Notes under the pieces: generated by a model
Database searches by the model: none
What the model was told of the DNA's origin: nothing
Seen by the model: only the letters and a program-made list of their open reading frames with translations
Translations under genes and position numbers: made by a program
In this document: positions 1-7,315 of the stretch, piece by piece
How the letters are laid out: each line of letters opens with the position of its first letter
Position numbering within the stretch: position 1 is the first letter of the stretch
Origin: CAYNUJ01 sp964573255
GTDB lineage: Bacteria > Bacteroidota > Ignavibacteria > Ignavibacteriales > Melioribacteraceae
Direction of reading: 5' to 3'
NCBI GenBank assembly: GCA_964573255.1
Contig: CAZNJB010000061.1
Coordinates: 1-11,925 of the forward strand
DNA length: 11,925 nucleotides

Positions 1-1
1 A

Positions 2-1534
2 GATGTTGTTACTATATTCCCAATTCTCGACAAAATGGAAAATTTTGTAAAAATTTCGGGAGCGGTTTACAGACCGGGTACTTTTCAATTAGACAAAGTT
101 CCCGATGTGAAAAGTTTAGTTGAAGAAGCTTATGGCACTTTACCGGATGTATTCCTTGGTAAAGCTGATATTATTAGAACCAGGCAAGACTCAACACGCG
201 AATTCATTACCTTCGATTTAGGCAAAGCTCTCGATGGCGATCCATTAAATAATGTCCAACTGAAACCAATGGACGAAGTCAGAATTTACTCGATTTATGA
301 TTTGAGAGATAGACATTATGTGTCTATTGATGGATATGTTAATAAACCGCTTAGGATTGAATATGCAGATAGCTTAACTCTTTATGATATTGTTTTTCAA
401 GCTGGGAAATGGGAAGATCCGCTATTTAAAGGGCGTGCATATCTCCAGCGCGGTGATGTAATCCGTTTTAACCCTGATGGCATATCAACTAAAATTATTT
501 CTTTTGATTTGGATAAGTTGCTCTCCGATAAAATCGGCAATATACACCTTGAACCGGGAGATAAAATTTATATTTATAAAGCTGATGTAAATAAAGTTAT
601 TGATAAGTACGTAAAGATAGAAGGCGAAGTTAAAAATCCCGGTATATATAAATTAAGTACAAATATGACTGTAATGGATCTTATCATACAAGCCGGAGGT
701 TTTCTGGAATCTTCTCTTACTACTGAAGCATATGTGAATAGGCTTGATCCGAATGGCTATGAAGGTAATACGCTTTCAGAGACACACATTGTTAAATTAC
801 CTTTCGAATTCAACAGCGACTTGATGAAATTTATTAAAGACTCGGTTAAAGCTGATGATTCCGAATTCTATTTTTTACAGCATAGAGATGTAGTAATTAT
901 TCGTAAGAACCCGAATTGGGAACCGCAGAGGATTGTTCAGATTAAAGGCGAAGTTGAAAAGCCCGGAACATACGTTCTAAAAAAGAAAAATGAAACCTTG
1001 CTTGAGGTTCTTAAAGAAGCCGGTGGTCCTACCGAAGAAGCATACCTGTTAGGCGCGAGCTTAGTTAGAAGAAGTTTTACGGATTCGAATAAAGTTCTAA
1101 ATGAAAGAGTTATTATAAATTTAGATGAAATTTATAATGAGAATAACACAGAAGAAGATATTTACCTTAAAGATGGAGACGTATTATTTATTCCTAAACA
1201 TCCCCATACTGTCTATGTGAAAGGTGAAGTTAACAATCCCGGATTATATAAATTTGTGGAAGGGTATAGTGTTAAGGATTATATCAATAAGGCAGGTGGA
1301 GAAACGGACAGTTCCGATTTTATTTTGTATCAAATGCCAACCGGGGAGAGTAATAAGGTTGGGTTAGGGATTTTCTCCTGTGATCCAGATGTATTGGATG
1401 GCTCAATCATAAATGTTATTAAGAAAATTCCCGAACCTCCTACTGATAAATCCGAAATTTTTGCTACAATTAAGGATATTTTCTCAATAACTGTAAGCGC
1501 TATTACTGCAATTGTTTTGGCTGCAAGATTATAG
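2..1534 (+). CDS. Polysaccharide export protein with SLBB repeats, 5'-truncated by the window edge
   Basis: The open frame enters from the left edge at base 2, so the ATG at 35 is an internal methionine; 510 residues are visible. Five SLBB-type repeats can be read, each opening with a V-x-I/V-x-G-x-V-x-x-P-G-x-Y signature: visible residues about 15 (FVKISGAVYRPGTF), 106 (YVSIDGYVNKP, degenerate), 203 (YVKIEGEVKNPGIY), 311 (IVQIKGEVEKPGTY) and 403 (VYVKGEVNNPGLY). Several are preceded by a GD-V-x-I/F turn such as RDVVIIR or DGDVLFIP. A C-terminal hydrophobic stretch (about 488-509, ending ITAIVLAARL) could span a membrane. Proteins of this family (Wza-like, Poly_export plus SLBB) form outer-membrane channels for capsule or exopolysaccharide. 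The N-terminal Poly_export domain and signal peptide, if present, lie outside the window. The downstream Wzz-like gene supports the export role. Confidence 0.9.
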   Translation, partial: DVVTIFPILDKMENFVKISGAVYRPGTFQLDKVPDVKSLVEEAYGTLPDVFLGKADIIRTRQDSTREFITFDLGKALDGDPLNNVQLKPMDEVRIYSIYDLRDRHYVSIDGYVNKPLRIEYADSLTLYDIVFQAGKWEDPLFKGRAYLQRGDVIRFNPDGISTKIISFDLDKLLSDKIGNIHLEPGDKIYIYKADVNKVIDKYVKIEGEVKNPGIYKLSTNMTVMDLIIQAGGFLESSLTTEAYVNRLDPNGYEGNTLSETHIVKLPFEFNSDLMKFIKDSVKADDSEFYFLQHRDVVIIRKNPNWEPQRIVQIKGEVEKPGTYVLKKKNETLLEVLKEAGGPTEEAYLLGASLVRRSFTDSNKVLNERVIINLDEIYNENNTEEDIYLKDGDVLFIPKHPHTVYVKGEVNNPGLYKFVEGYSVKDYINKAGGETDSSDFILYQMPTGESNKVGLGIFSCDPDVLDGSIINVIKKIPEPPTDKSEIFATIKDIFSITVSAITAIVLAARL

Positions 1535-1592
1535 ATATTTTTGATAGTCATTAAGATGTAAAAATTTCACTTACTATTATAATTAGTGTAAC

Positions 1593-1600
1593 TAAATTTG
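1593..1600 (+). promoter_or_regulatory. Possible Bacteroidota-type -7 element (TANNTTTG)
   Basis: TAAATTTG lies 23 bases upstream of the Wzz-like ATG, in an AT-rich 88-base gap. It matches the TAnnTTTG -7 box known for Bacteroidota primary sigma factors. I cannot see a convincing -33 TTTG, and a match of this length in AT-rich DNA is easily due to chance. Confidence 0.2.
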
Positions 1601-1622
1601 AAATTTAATAAATAAAAATACT

Positions 1623-2699
1623 ATGAATGAATTTAATAATATAGACCCTGCAGAAGAGGAAATACCATTTAATGAACGTTTTAAGCAAGCGGTGGAAAAA
1701 TGGCGTCCCATTCTTTTCCGCCTGTGGCAAAAACGTAAGCAATTTGTTTACGTTAATGCTATCGTTCTCGTTTTAACATTATCATATTTGCTCTTTTTAA
1801 CGCATCCCTATTTTGATAGCGCCGTTGTCATTCTACCAGATTATGGAGGGAGCAGCGGTAGTATGCTAAGTCAACTTTCGGGTTTGGCTTCTTTAGCAGG
1901 AGTTAGCGTTGGGAAAGGTGCACCCACCGAGATCTATCGAAATTTAATTACCAGTGAGTCCGTTCTTACTCCGGTTATTTATTCCAAATATAAAACGGAA
2001 GAGTTCGAGCAGCCTGTTAATTTAATAGAGTATTTTGAATTAGAACCGGATGAAAGTTTGCCCGATACTTTACGGCAAAGAAAATTGTTCCTTTCAATTT
2101 ATAATAATTTAGTAAAAAATCGGATAACGACAGATGTAGACAGAATGACAAAAATATTAACTGTAACAGTTAGAATGCCTGAAGCTCAGTTATCCGCCGA
2201 TGTAGTTAACAGACTGGTTGAATCATTAAACAATTATGTTGTCACTCAAATGAAAACCTTTGCTTCTGAACAGAGGAAATATTTGGATAAGAGAATTGTT
2301 CAGGTAAAGGATTCATTAGCTTTGGCCGAAAATAAGTTGAAAGAGTTTACCGAAAAAAATAGAGTGGTTTCACAATCCCCTGAACTTTTACTCGAGCAGC
2401 AGCGTTTAATGAGAACCGTCACTATAAAGCAGAATGTTTATATTGAGCTAATGAAGCAGTATGAACTCGTAAAATTACAGGAAGTAAAAGACGCTCCTGT
2501 GCTCAATATTAGAGAAAAAGCAAAAAATCCGATAAAGAAAGCAGGTCCCAAAAGAGCTATTAGTTTAATTTTAATCATGTTCTTTTCCGGAATTTTTGTA
2601 GGAGTGTATTTAATGTTTTCAGAGAATATAAAGGAATATTATTTGCTCCTGATAGGGAGAGAGGTTGAAAGTGAGAAGGAAGTAAGGAGTAGGGAGTAA
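1623..2699 (+). CDS. Wzz-type chain-length determinant / polysaccharide co-polymerase, no kinase domain
   Basis: This 358-residue protein has the classic PCP layout. A basic cytoplasmic N-terminus (RPILFRLWQKRKQ) precedes a first membrane helix at about 41-60. A long periplasmic part follows, including a Gly/Ser-rich stretch near 75-100 (GGSSGSMLSQLSGLASLAG) and a probable coiled coil at about 215-290. A P-x2-P-like segment (AKNPIKKAGPKRAI) leads into the second membrane helix at about 312-333. Family members set glycan chain length and couple polymerisation to the outer-membrane channel, which fits the SLBB gene 88 bases upstream. There is no Walker kinase or Tyr-rich tail, so it is not a full BY-kinase. 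Odd point: the last 11 or so codons (VESEKEVRSRE) and the stop run into family B repeat sequence, so the native C-terminus may have been replaced. Confidence 0.88.
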   Translation: MNEFNNIDPAEEEIPFNERFKQAVEKWRPILFRLWQKRKQFVYVNAIVLVLTLSYLLFLTHPYFDSAVVILPDYGGSSGSMLSQLSGLASLAGVSVGKGAPTEIYRNLITSESVLTPVIYSKYKTEEFEQPVNLIEYFELEPDESLPDTLRQRKLFLSIYNNLVKNRITTDVDRMTKILTVTVRMPEAQLSADVVNRLVESLNNYVVTQMKTFASEQRKYLDKRIVQVKDSLALAENKLKEFTEKNRVVSQSPELLLEQQRLMRTVTIKQNVYIELMKQYELVKLQEVKDAPVLNIREKAKNPIKKAGPKRAISLILIMFFSGIFVGVYLMFSENIKEYYLLLIGREVESEKEVRSRE

Positions 2700-3158
2700 A
2701 AAGTAAATAAGAAATAGTAGGATAGAACACGGATGACGCTGATTTGGCAGATTTTCGCTGATTGGATTTTTTTATTTGTGGGTTAAAGATTAGGGAAAGA
2801 AAAGGAAAAAGTTAAAAGTATAAAGTAAAAAGAAAGGATTAGAAGTGAGAGGGAAAAAGTAAGAAATGAATTACAGAATGAGTGATTGACAACTATAGGA
2901 TGGATGTTATTGATTGAATGACCGCCAGAGGACGGCTAAAATTGATTGATTGGATTGTGGTTAAGATTGGATAGTAGAAATTATGAAAGATAAATAATAA
3001 ATCTCTGTGTAAATCTGTTAAAAATCTGCGTTCTCTGTGTTAAAAAATAAACCACAGAATACACAGATTTAAGCGCAGATTCTCACAGAAAGATATTTAA
3101 TTAGTGATAGATTCGTGATATCCGTGGCTAAAAAAGAAAGCTCCGATTCACACGGAGG
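2665..3158 (+). repeat. Composite intergenic repeat, copy R1 (modules B, C, A)
   Basis: Family B words (AGTAAGGAGT, AAAAGTAAATAAG) begin inside the end of the Wzz-like gene at about 2665 and recur at 2792-2869. At 2728-2765 there is a related word array (ACGGATGACGCTGATTT, TTCGCTGATT). Family C follows at 2879-2962 (GATTGAATGACCGCC, then AATTGATTGATTGG) with a small CCGCC/GGaCGG hairpin. A shared linker at about 2974-3001 (AGAAATTATGAAAGATAAAT) leads to family A at 3002-3095, where TCTGTG-type hexamers face CACAGA hexamers across TTAAAAAATAAACCACAG, then a tail to 3158 containing GATTCGTGATATCCGTGG. The order and linkers recur in R2 and R3. No plausible gene lies here. Confidence 0.8.
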
Positions 3159-3398
3159 GAAAAGATAAAGGGTGGTGTTTTGTTATTTGGTATATGGTAT
3201 AAGGAAGGTATCCTGTGTGAGAAGTTAGGAGTGGGATGTATAATGAACAAGTTAAAAGTAAAAAGTAATTATAAGAAGCGAAAGGTAAGAAGTAAGAAAT
3301 GAATGACGAAATAACTTAATGGTATGTATATTGAGTTTTCATCCTATCATTCAAAAAAATTGGTACATTTATTTTACATTTAATAAAACTGTTATATT
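3159..3398. other. Gene-free spacer with one family B repeat upstream of the dehydrogenase
   Basis: No open frame with coding character is seen. A family B array (AAGTTAAAAGTAAAAAGT, then GGTAAGAAGTAAGAAATG) occupies about 3249-3301, followed by a short family C word (GAATGACG). The last 60 bases before the ATG at 3399 are AT-rich and the likeliest place for a promoter, with two TACATTTA-like words but no clear consensus box. There is no Shine-Dalgarno site. Confidence 0.6.
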
Positions 3399-4778
3399 AT
3401 GACTTACAAAGAAGAAATATTAAAAAAGATTAACGACAATTCTGCTGTAATCGGTATTGTTGGGCTTGGCTACGTTGGTTTACCACTTGGATTGGAATTT
3501 GCTGAAAAGGAATTTAGTGTTTTAGGGTTTGACTTAGATCAGAACAAAGTAGATTCACTAAACATCGGTAAAACATATATAAAACATATTCCTTCAGAAA
3601 GAATTAAAAAGTCTGTTGAGGTCGGTTACTTAAAAGCTACAACGGATTTTTCTCGGTTACCCGAAGTTGATGCCATTATTATCTGTGTCCCTACACCTCT
3701 TGATGCCCATCGCGAACCGGATATGAGCTATGTCGAAGGAACGGCAAGAACTATTCAAAAATATTTGCGTAAGGGTCAGTTGGTAACTCTAGAATCCACA
3801 ACTTATCCCGGTACAACGGAAGAACTTCTTCTGCCATTGTTTGAAGAATCACCTGTAGTACAGTCTCAAGCATCTGGTATTAAGCAGCAAGAATTAGATA
3901 AAAACTCACGTTTTTCCGTTGGTACGGACTTCTTCCTTGCATATAGTCCCGAGAGAGAAGATCCGAATAACCCGAAATATAATACACAAACAATTCCAAA
4001 AGTAGTAGGAGGAATTACTGAGAATTGTCTTGAAGTGGCGCAAGCTCTTTATAATAAAGTAATAGTGAAAACCGTGCCTGTTTCTTCTGCTCGAGTTGCC
4101 GAAGCGACTAAAATTGTGGAAAATGTATATCGTTCAATCAATATTGCGCTTGTAAACGAATTAAAAATGGTTTTTCATAAAATGGACATTGATGTTTGGG
4201 AAGTTATAAATGCTGCTGCTACAAAACCGTTCGGATTTCATCCATTTTATCCAGGTCCTGGACTTGGTGGACACTGCATCCCAATCGATCCATTTTATCT
4301 TACTTGGAAAGCCAGAGAATATGAGATTAATACTAAATTTATTGAATTGGCAGGTGAGATAAATACTTATCAACCATATTATGTGGTTACTCGTGCAATG
4401 GAAGTATTGAACGAGCAAGGCAAAGCATTAAAAGGCGCGAAAATTTTATTGCTTGGAGCGGCATACAAAAAGAATGTGGACGATATGCGAGAGTCTCCTT
4501 CGTTAAAACTAATAGAGATTTTCCGAGAAAAAGGTGCTGAGGTTGATTATAATGATCCTCACATCCCAAAACTGCCCCCGACTCGTAAATATAAATACGA
4601 TATGTCTTCCGTGGAATTAACGGAAGAAAATTTACATTCCTATGATTTGATAGTCCTAAGTACTGATCACGATGATTATGATTATGAATACATACATAAA
4701 AATGCGAAGTTGATTTTAGATACAAGAAACGCTTTCAAAAAACTAGGTATTGTGAATGGGAAGGTGTTTAAAGCGTGA
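3399..4778 (+). CDS. wbpA: UDP-N-acetyl-D-glucosamine 6-dehydrogenase (WbpA type)
   Basis: The 459-residue enzyme belongs to the UDP-glucose/GDP-mannose dehydrogenase family. These oxidise C6 of a UDP-hexose to the uronic acid using two NAD+. The N-terminal Rossmann motif is IVGLGYVGLPLG (20-31). ESTTYPGTTEE (132-142) is typical of the WbpA/TviB branch. The central domain carries KIVENVYRSINIALVNEL (238-254) and the catalytic loop GPGLGGHCIPIDPF, with Cys293 as nucleophile. The C-terminal domain has AYKKNVDDMRESP and ends with DTRNAF. By similarity the substrate is UDP-GlcNAc, giving UDP-GlcNAcA for an acidic surface glycan; other UDP-HexNAc or UDP-Glc substrates cannot be excluded. Relative to what I recall of the family there is an extra 18-20 residues near 152-171 (around SQASGIKQQELDKN) before the FSVGTDFF strand. 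It stands alone between two repeat regions. Confidence 0.9.
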   Translation: MTYKEEILKKINDNSAVIGIVGLGYVGLPLGLEFAEKEFSVLGFDLDQNKVDSLNIGKTYIKHIPSERIKKSVEVGYLKATTDFSRLPEVDAIIICVPTPLDAHREPDMSYVEGTARTIQKYLRKGQLVTLESTTYPGTTEELLLPLFEESPVVQSQASGIKQQELDKNSRFSVGTDFFLAYSPEREDPNNPKYNTQTIPKVVGGITENCLEVAQALYNKVIVKTVPVSSARVAEATKIVENVYRSINIALVNELKMVFHKMDIDVWEVINAAATKPFGFHPFYPGPGLGGHCIPIDPFYLTWKAREYEINTKFIELAGEINTYQPYYVVTRAMEVLNEQGKALKGAKILLLGAAYKKNVDDMRESPSLKLIEIFREKGAEVDYNDPHIPKLPPTRKYKYDMSSVELTEENLHSYDLIVLSTDHDDYDYEYIHKNAKLILDTRNAFKKLGIVNGKVFKA

Positions 4779-4965
4779 AGACATGAATTTTGCATGAATG
4801 CATGAGTGAATGATTGAATGGGGATTGACATAAGGCGCTCATTCATCCATGCAGTCATTCAACCATTCAATTTTGACCACCGAATCCCGACTCGGTTGGG
4901 AGAAGGTGGTCGTTCAAAATAAAACTTTGAATTAGCTATAAACATCAAACTCCAACAAAAATTTT
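4779..4965. repeat. Family C repeat region with a strong hairpin, between wbpA and the first nucleotidyltransferase module
   Basis: The left half (about 4781-4820) has words such as GCATGAATGCATGAGTGAATG. The right half (about 4838-4869) has the facing words TCATTCATCCATGCAG and TCATTCAACCATTCAA, making an imperfect palindrome. At 4870-4920 sits a compact stem-loop: GACCACC (4875-4881) pairs with GGTGGTC (4905-4911), outer ATTTT pairs with AAAAT across a four-base bulge, and an inner CCC/GGG is possible. There is no T-run after the stem, so it is not a standard terminator. It looks like an inverted, longer-looped relative of the small hairpins in the family C modules at 2916 and 6055. Confidence 0.7.
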
Positions 4966-5187
4966 ATGTCGAAAGAACCTGAAAATATCAATTCCAGTTC
5001 TGTTCACGATACAGTTCTAAACCGTTTTAAAGGTATGAGTCCTGAAAAAAAGTTGAACTTATCGCTTCAATTATATTATTCCGCAAGGGAATTGAGAAAA
5101 GCCGCCGTCAAAAGCAAACACTTTGATTGGGATGACGCAAAAGTTGATAAGGAAGTTAGAGAAATTTTTTTGTATGCCAGAACGTAA
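4966..5187 (+). CDS. Small partner protein of a nucleotidyltransferase (putative antitoxin/toxin partner)
   Basis: The 73-residue protein has a polar N-terminus followed by a helical core (MSPEKKLNLSLQLYYSARELRKAAVKS) and a C-terminal FDWDDAKVDKEVREIFLYART. I recognise this layout (a SPEKKL helix, a short D/P-W motif, then an EVREIF helix) from small unnamed proteins encoded directly upstream of AbiEii/DUF6036-like nucleotidyltransferases, though I cannot name a family. Its stop overlaps the preferred start of the next gene by 14 bases, so the two are probably translationally coupled. A two-gene toxin-antitoxin-like role is inferred from context only. Confidence 0.7.
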   Translation: MSKEPENINSSSVHDTVLNRFKGMSPEKKLNLSLQLYYSARELRKAAVKSKHFDWDDAKVDKEVREIFLYART

Positions 5188-5734
5188 TTTATTTAAAATA
5201 TTTACAGATAAATTAAATGATCTAAATGTTCCATACATGGTTACCGGATCTGTTGCATCTATTGTTTACGGCGAACCAAGAGTTACACACGATATAGACA
5301 TTGTAATTACGCTTTCTATAAATAAAATTGATGAGTTTTTGAATTTATTTCCGGAAGAAGAGTTTTATTGTCCTCCGGTAGAAGTGTTAAGAATTGAAGC
5401 GCTGAAAGAAAATAGGGGACATTGCAATATTTTGCATCATGAAACCGGATTTAAAGCGGATATATATTTTTCAGGTAAAGATGAATTTCAACATTGGGCG
5501 TTAGGAAATATTAACCTCATCGACTATTTAGGATTAAAATTACCATTGGCTCCGATTGAATATGTTATTGTAAAAAAACTTGAATTTTATAGAGAAGGGA
5601 AATCTCAAAAGCACTTATCTGATATTAAGGCTATACTGGATAACTCTGCCGAATCGATCAATTTTGACTTATTGAATACTTTCATTACCAAGTTCAGTTT
5701 GAAGAATGAATGGGAACTTGCGGAGAAGTCATGA
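5174..5734 (+). CDS. Nucleotidyltransferase-fold protein (AbiEii/DUF6036-like), second gene of a pair
   Basis: The frame is open from an ATG at 5123, but I prefer the ATG at 5174. It gives a 186-residue protein starting MPERNLFKIF, with only a 14-base overlap with the upstream gene, and drops 17 residues that merely read the neighbour in another frame. The fold signature is G25-S26 (TGSVASIVYGEPRVTHDID) with acidic residues D40 and D42, and a third candidate D96 in FKADIYF. The C-terminal part has IEYVIVKKLEFYREGKSQKHLSDI (128-151), typical of this branch. Family proteins transfer nucleotides, and several act as toxins or antitoxins in phage-defence pairs. The specific target here is unknown. 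The gene is followed by repeats, with no other partner in view. Confidence 0.8.
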   Translation: MPERNLFKIFTDKLNDLNVPYMVTGSVASIVYGEPRVTHDIDIVITLSINKIDEFLNLFPEEEFYCPPVEVLRIEALKENRGHCNILHHETGFKADIYFSGKDEFQHWALGNINLIDYLGLKLPLAPIEYVIVKKLEFYREGKSQKHLSDIKAILDNSAESINFDLLNTFITKFSLKNEWELAEKS

Positions 5735-6337
5735 TAAAATATCAAAGAAAAGTTTTCCGCGGGTCACAGACTTGTACCGGGATGCTTCGCAAAAGTTCAA
5801 AGTAAAAAGTAAAAAATAAAAAGTAAGAAGTAAGTAGTAGGAAGTAATTGAAATCAGAGCTCTCTGTGAAATAATCTGTGAGAATCTGTGTTATCTGTGG
5901 TTAAAAAGAAGAAACCACAGACCTGCCTGACGGCTAGCAGGTTAAAAGTTAAAAGTAAAATAAGAAGTAAGAGGTAAGAAGTAAGAAGTGAAGACCGAAT
6001 GACCAAATGACTGAATGAAAATCAGAGGATTTGATTGGTTGATTGAGCGATTGAATGACCCCAAAAGAGGGTTAAAATTGATTGATTGAATTATTATAAA
6101 GATTATATTAGAAATCATGAAAGATAAATATTAAATCTCTGTACTAATCTGTGAAATAATCTGCGTTCTCTGTGTTAAAAAATAAACCACAGATGTGCAC
6201 AGATTCAGGCACAGATTCGCACGGAAAGAGAAAATATATCAATGAGAATTTACGAAATAGTTTGTGTTCTCTGTGTTTAAAGAAAAGAAACCACATTCAA
6301 TTTGTTTATAATTTAGGATTGTAAATAATTTACTTAC
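5735..6337. repeat. Repeat-only region: families A and B, a small hairpin, and composite copy R2
   Basis: No gene is seen. After a short unique stretch containing GACTTGTACCGGGATGC (5771-5787) come a family B array (5791-5850) and a family A palindrome (5861-5923: four TCTGTG words, then TTAAAAAGAAGAAACCACAG). A perfect six-base stem, ACCTGC (5921-5926) with GCAGGT (5937-5942), follows. Composite copy R2 then runs B (5941-5990), C (5991-6092, including an ACCC/GGGT mini-hairpin near 6057), the linker TTAGAAATCATGAAAGATAAA (about 6109), and A (6136-6295, with words like TCTGCGTTCTCTGTG facing ACCACAG). The last 40 bases before 6338 are unique and AT-rich and may hold the promoter of the next pair. 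Confidence 0.78.
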
Positions 6338-6742
6338 ATGTTAAATAATAAAGAAATACGCTGGAAACAACGATTTCAAAATTTCAAGAATTCATTCGAA
6401 GTTTTGGAAAGAGCGGTTAATATTGAAAATCCATCTGAACTTGAAAAAGGCGGCATCATTCAATTTTATGAAGTTTCATTTGAATTAGCTTGGAAGACAC
6501 TAAAAGATTTTCTGGAAAGCGAAGGTTTTAACGTAAAATCGCCAAGGGAAACAATTAAAACTGCCTTCCAAAACGGATATATCGAAAACGGAGAACTTTG
6601 GTTGGAAGCTCTGGAGGATAGAAATGTTACTACCCATATTTACGATGAGAAAGCGGCTAATCTTATAGTTGAAAGGATTAAAAATAATTATTTCGTTTTA
6701 CTGAAAAGTTTATATGATTATTTCAAGAACAAAATTAAATGA
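6338..6742 (+). CDS. hepT: HI0074/HepT-like nucleotidyltransferase-binding protein, putative toxin
   Basis: The 134-residue all-helical protein matches the HI0074-like substrate-binding family, with the hallmark FYEVSFELAWKTLKDFLESEG (43-63). It carries the motif R95-NVTT-H100-I-Y102, an exact RX4HXY. In HepT toxins this motif is the RNase active site, and its tyrosine is adenylylated by the MntA antitoxin. The gene overlaps the following nucleotidyltransferase gene by four bases (ATGA), the usual toxin-first arrangement of HepT-MntA modules. No Shine-Dalgarno site is visible before the ATG. Length and fold fit HI0074 better than the DUF86 HepT branch, so the toxin role is inferred from motif and pairing. 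Confidence 0.88.
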   Translation: MLNNKEIRWKQRFQNFKNSFEVLERAVNIENPSELEKGGIIQFYEVSFELAWKTLKDFLESEGFNVKSPRETIKTAFQNGYIENGELWLEALEDRNVTTHIYDEKAANLIVERIKNNYFVLLKSLYDYFKNKIK

Positions 6743-7044
6743 AATTTGGTATTTCGGAAAAGAGTTTTAAGTTGATTCTCAAAACGTTGAATGAGCATCC
6801 TGAAATTGAAAAAGCGATTATCTTCGGTTCCAGAGCGATTGGAAATTACAAAACTGGCTCTGATATTGATTTAGCATTATATGGGGAAAACTTAACCCGG
6901 ACAATTGTTGATGAAGTAAACTCCGAATTGAATGAACGATTACCTATACCTTACTTTATTGATGTGATAAATTATGCGGAAATTAAAAATAAGGATTTAA
7001 AAGAGCATATCGACTCTGTAGGGAAAGTCGTGTTGGGTAAATAG
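6739..7044 (+). CDS. mntA: MntA-like minimal nucleotidyltransferase, putative antitoxin
   Basis: The 101-residue protein is a minimal nucleotidyltransferase (HI0073/MntA type). The motif GS-X10-DXD is exact: G30-S31, then ten residues, then D42-I-D44 (reading FGSRAIGNYKTGSDIDLAL). A third metal-binding aspartate is likely D75 in YFIDVINY. In characterised MntA-HepT pairs this enzyme adds AMP units to the tyrosine of the RX4HXY motif and so silences the RNase. All residues needed for that reaction appear present in both partners. The four-base overlap with the upstream gene indicates coupled translation. Repeat modules begin within ten bases of its stop codon. Confidence 0.9.
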   Translation: MKFGISEKSFKLILKTLNEHPEIEKAIIFGSRAIGNYKTGSDIDLALYGENLTRTIVDEVNSELNERLPIPYFIDVINYAEIKNKDLKEHIDSVGKVVLGK

Positions 7045-7051
7045 GGAAAGA

Positions 7052-7315
7052 ATGAAAAAGTAAAAAGTCAAAAGTAAAAAGTAAAAATAAGATGCGAGAA
7101 GTAAGAAGTAAGAAGTGGATGACCAAATGACTGAATGAAAATCAGAGGATTTGATTGGTTGATTGAGCGATTGGATTGAGTAAAGATTTGATATTAGAAA
7201 TTATGAAAGATGAATATAAAATCTCTCTGTTAATCTGTGCTTAAAAAAGAAGCTACTCTATTTACAGAAAGCTACTTAATTTGTGATAAATTCGTGATAT
7301 CCGTGGCTAAAAATA
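7052..7315 (+). repeat. Composite intergenic repeat, copy R3 (modules B, C, A)
   Basis: Family B (7052-7117: AAAAAGTAAAAAGTC, GAGAAGTAAGAAGTAAG) leads into family C (7118-7181). Bases 7119-7173 are identical over 55 positions to 5999-6053 in R2. The shared linker ATTAGAAATTATGAAAGATG (about 7193) and a shortened family A segment (7221-7260) follow. The tail at about 7272-7315 (CTACTTAAT, then ATTCGTGATATCCGTGGC) matches the tail of R1 at 3094-3132. It contains no gene. Confidence 0.82.

Noticed and set aside
35..1534. ATG at 35 as the true start of the SLBB protein
   Set aside because: The frame is open to the left edge of the window with a sensible export-protein sequence before the methionine, so the gene begins outside.
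2700..3398. A missing gene or tRNA in the 700-base gap
   Set aside because: All frames are broken by repeat words, and I could not find a cloverleaf or a conserved TTCGA-type T-loop in a plausible setting.
4161..4725. Minus-strand open frames within the dehydrogenase gene
   Set aside because: They lie wholly opposite a strongly conserved coding gene and show no recognisable protein features. The same applies to the minus frames opposite the SLBB gene, the 229-residue gene, cysQ, cysC and the DUF2061 fusion.
4870..4920. Rho-independent terminator after the dehydrogenase gene
   Set aside because: The stem is strong but lies about 90 bases past the stop and is followed by AAAACTTTG rather than a T-run; it fits the repeat family better.
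5123..5734. ATG at 5123 as the start of the nucleotidyltransferase
   Set aside because: It would overlap the upstream gene by 65 bases and add 17 residues that are just the neighbour's codons in another frame; the ATG at 5174 fits the family N-terminus.
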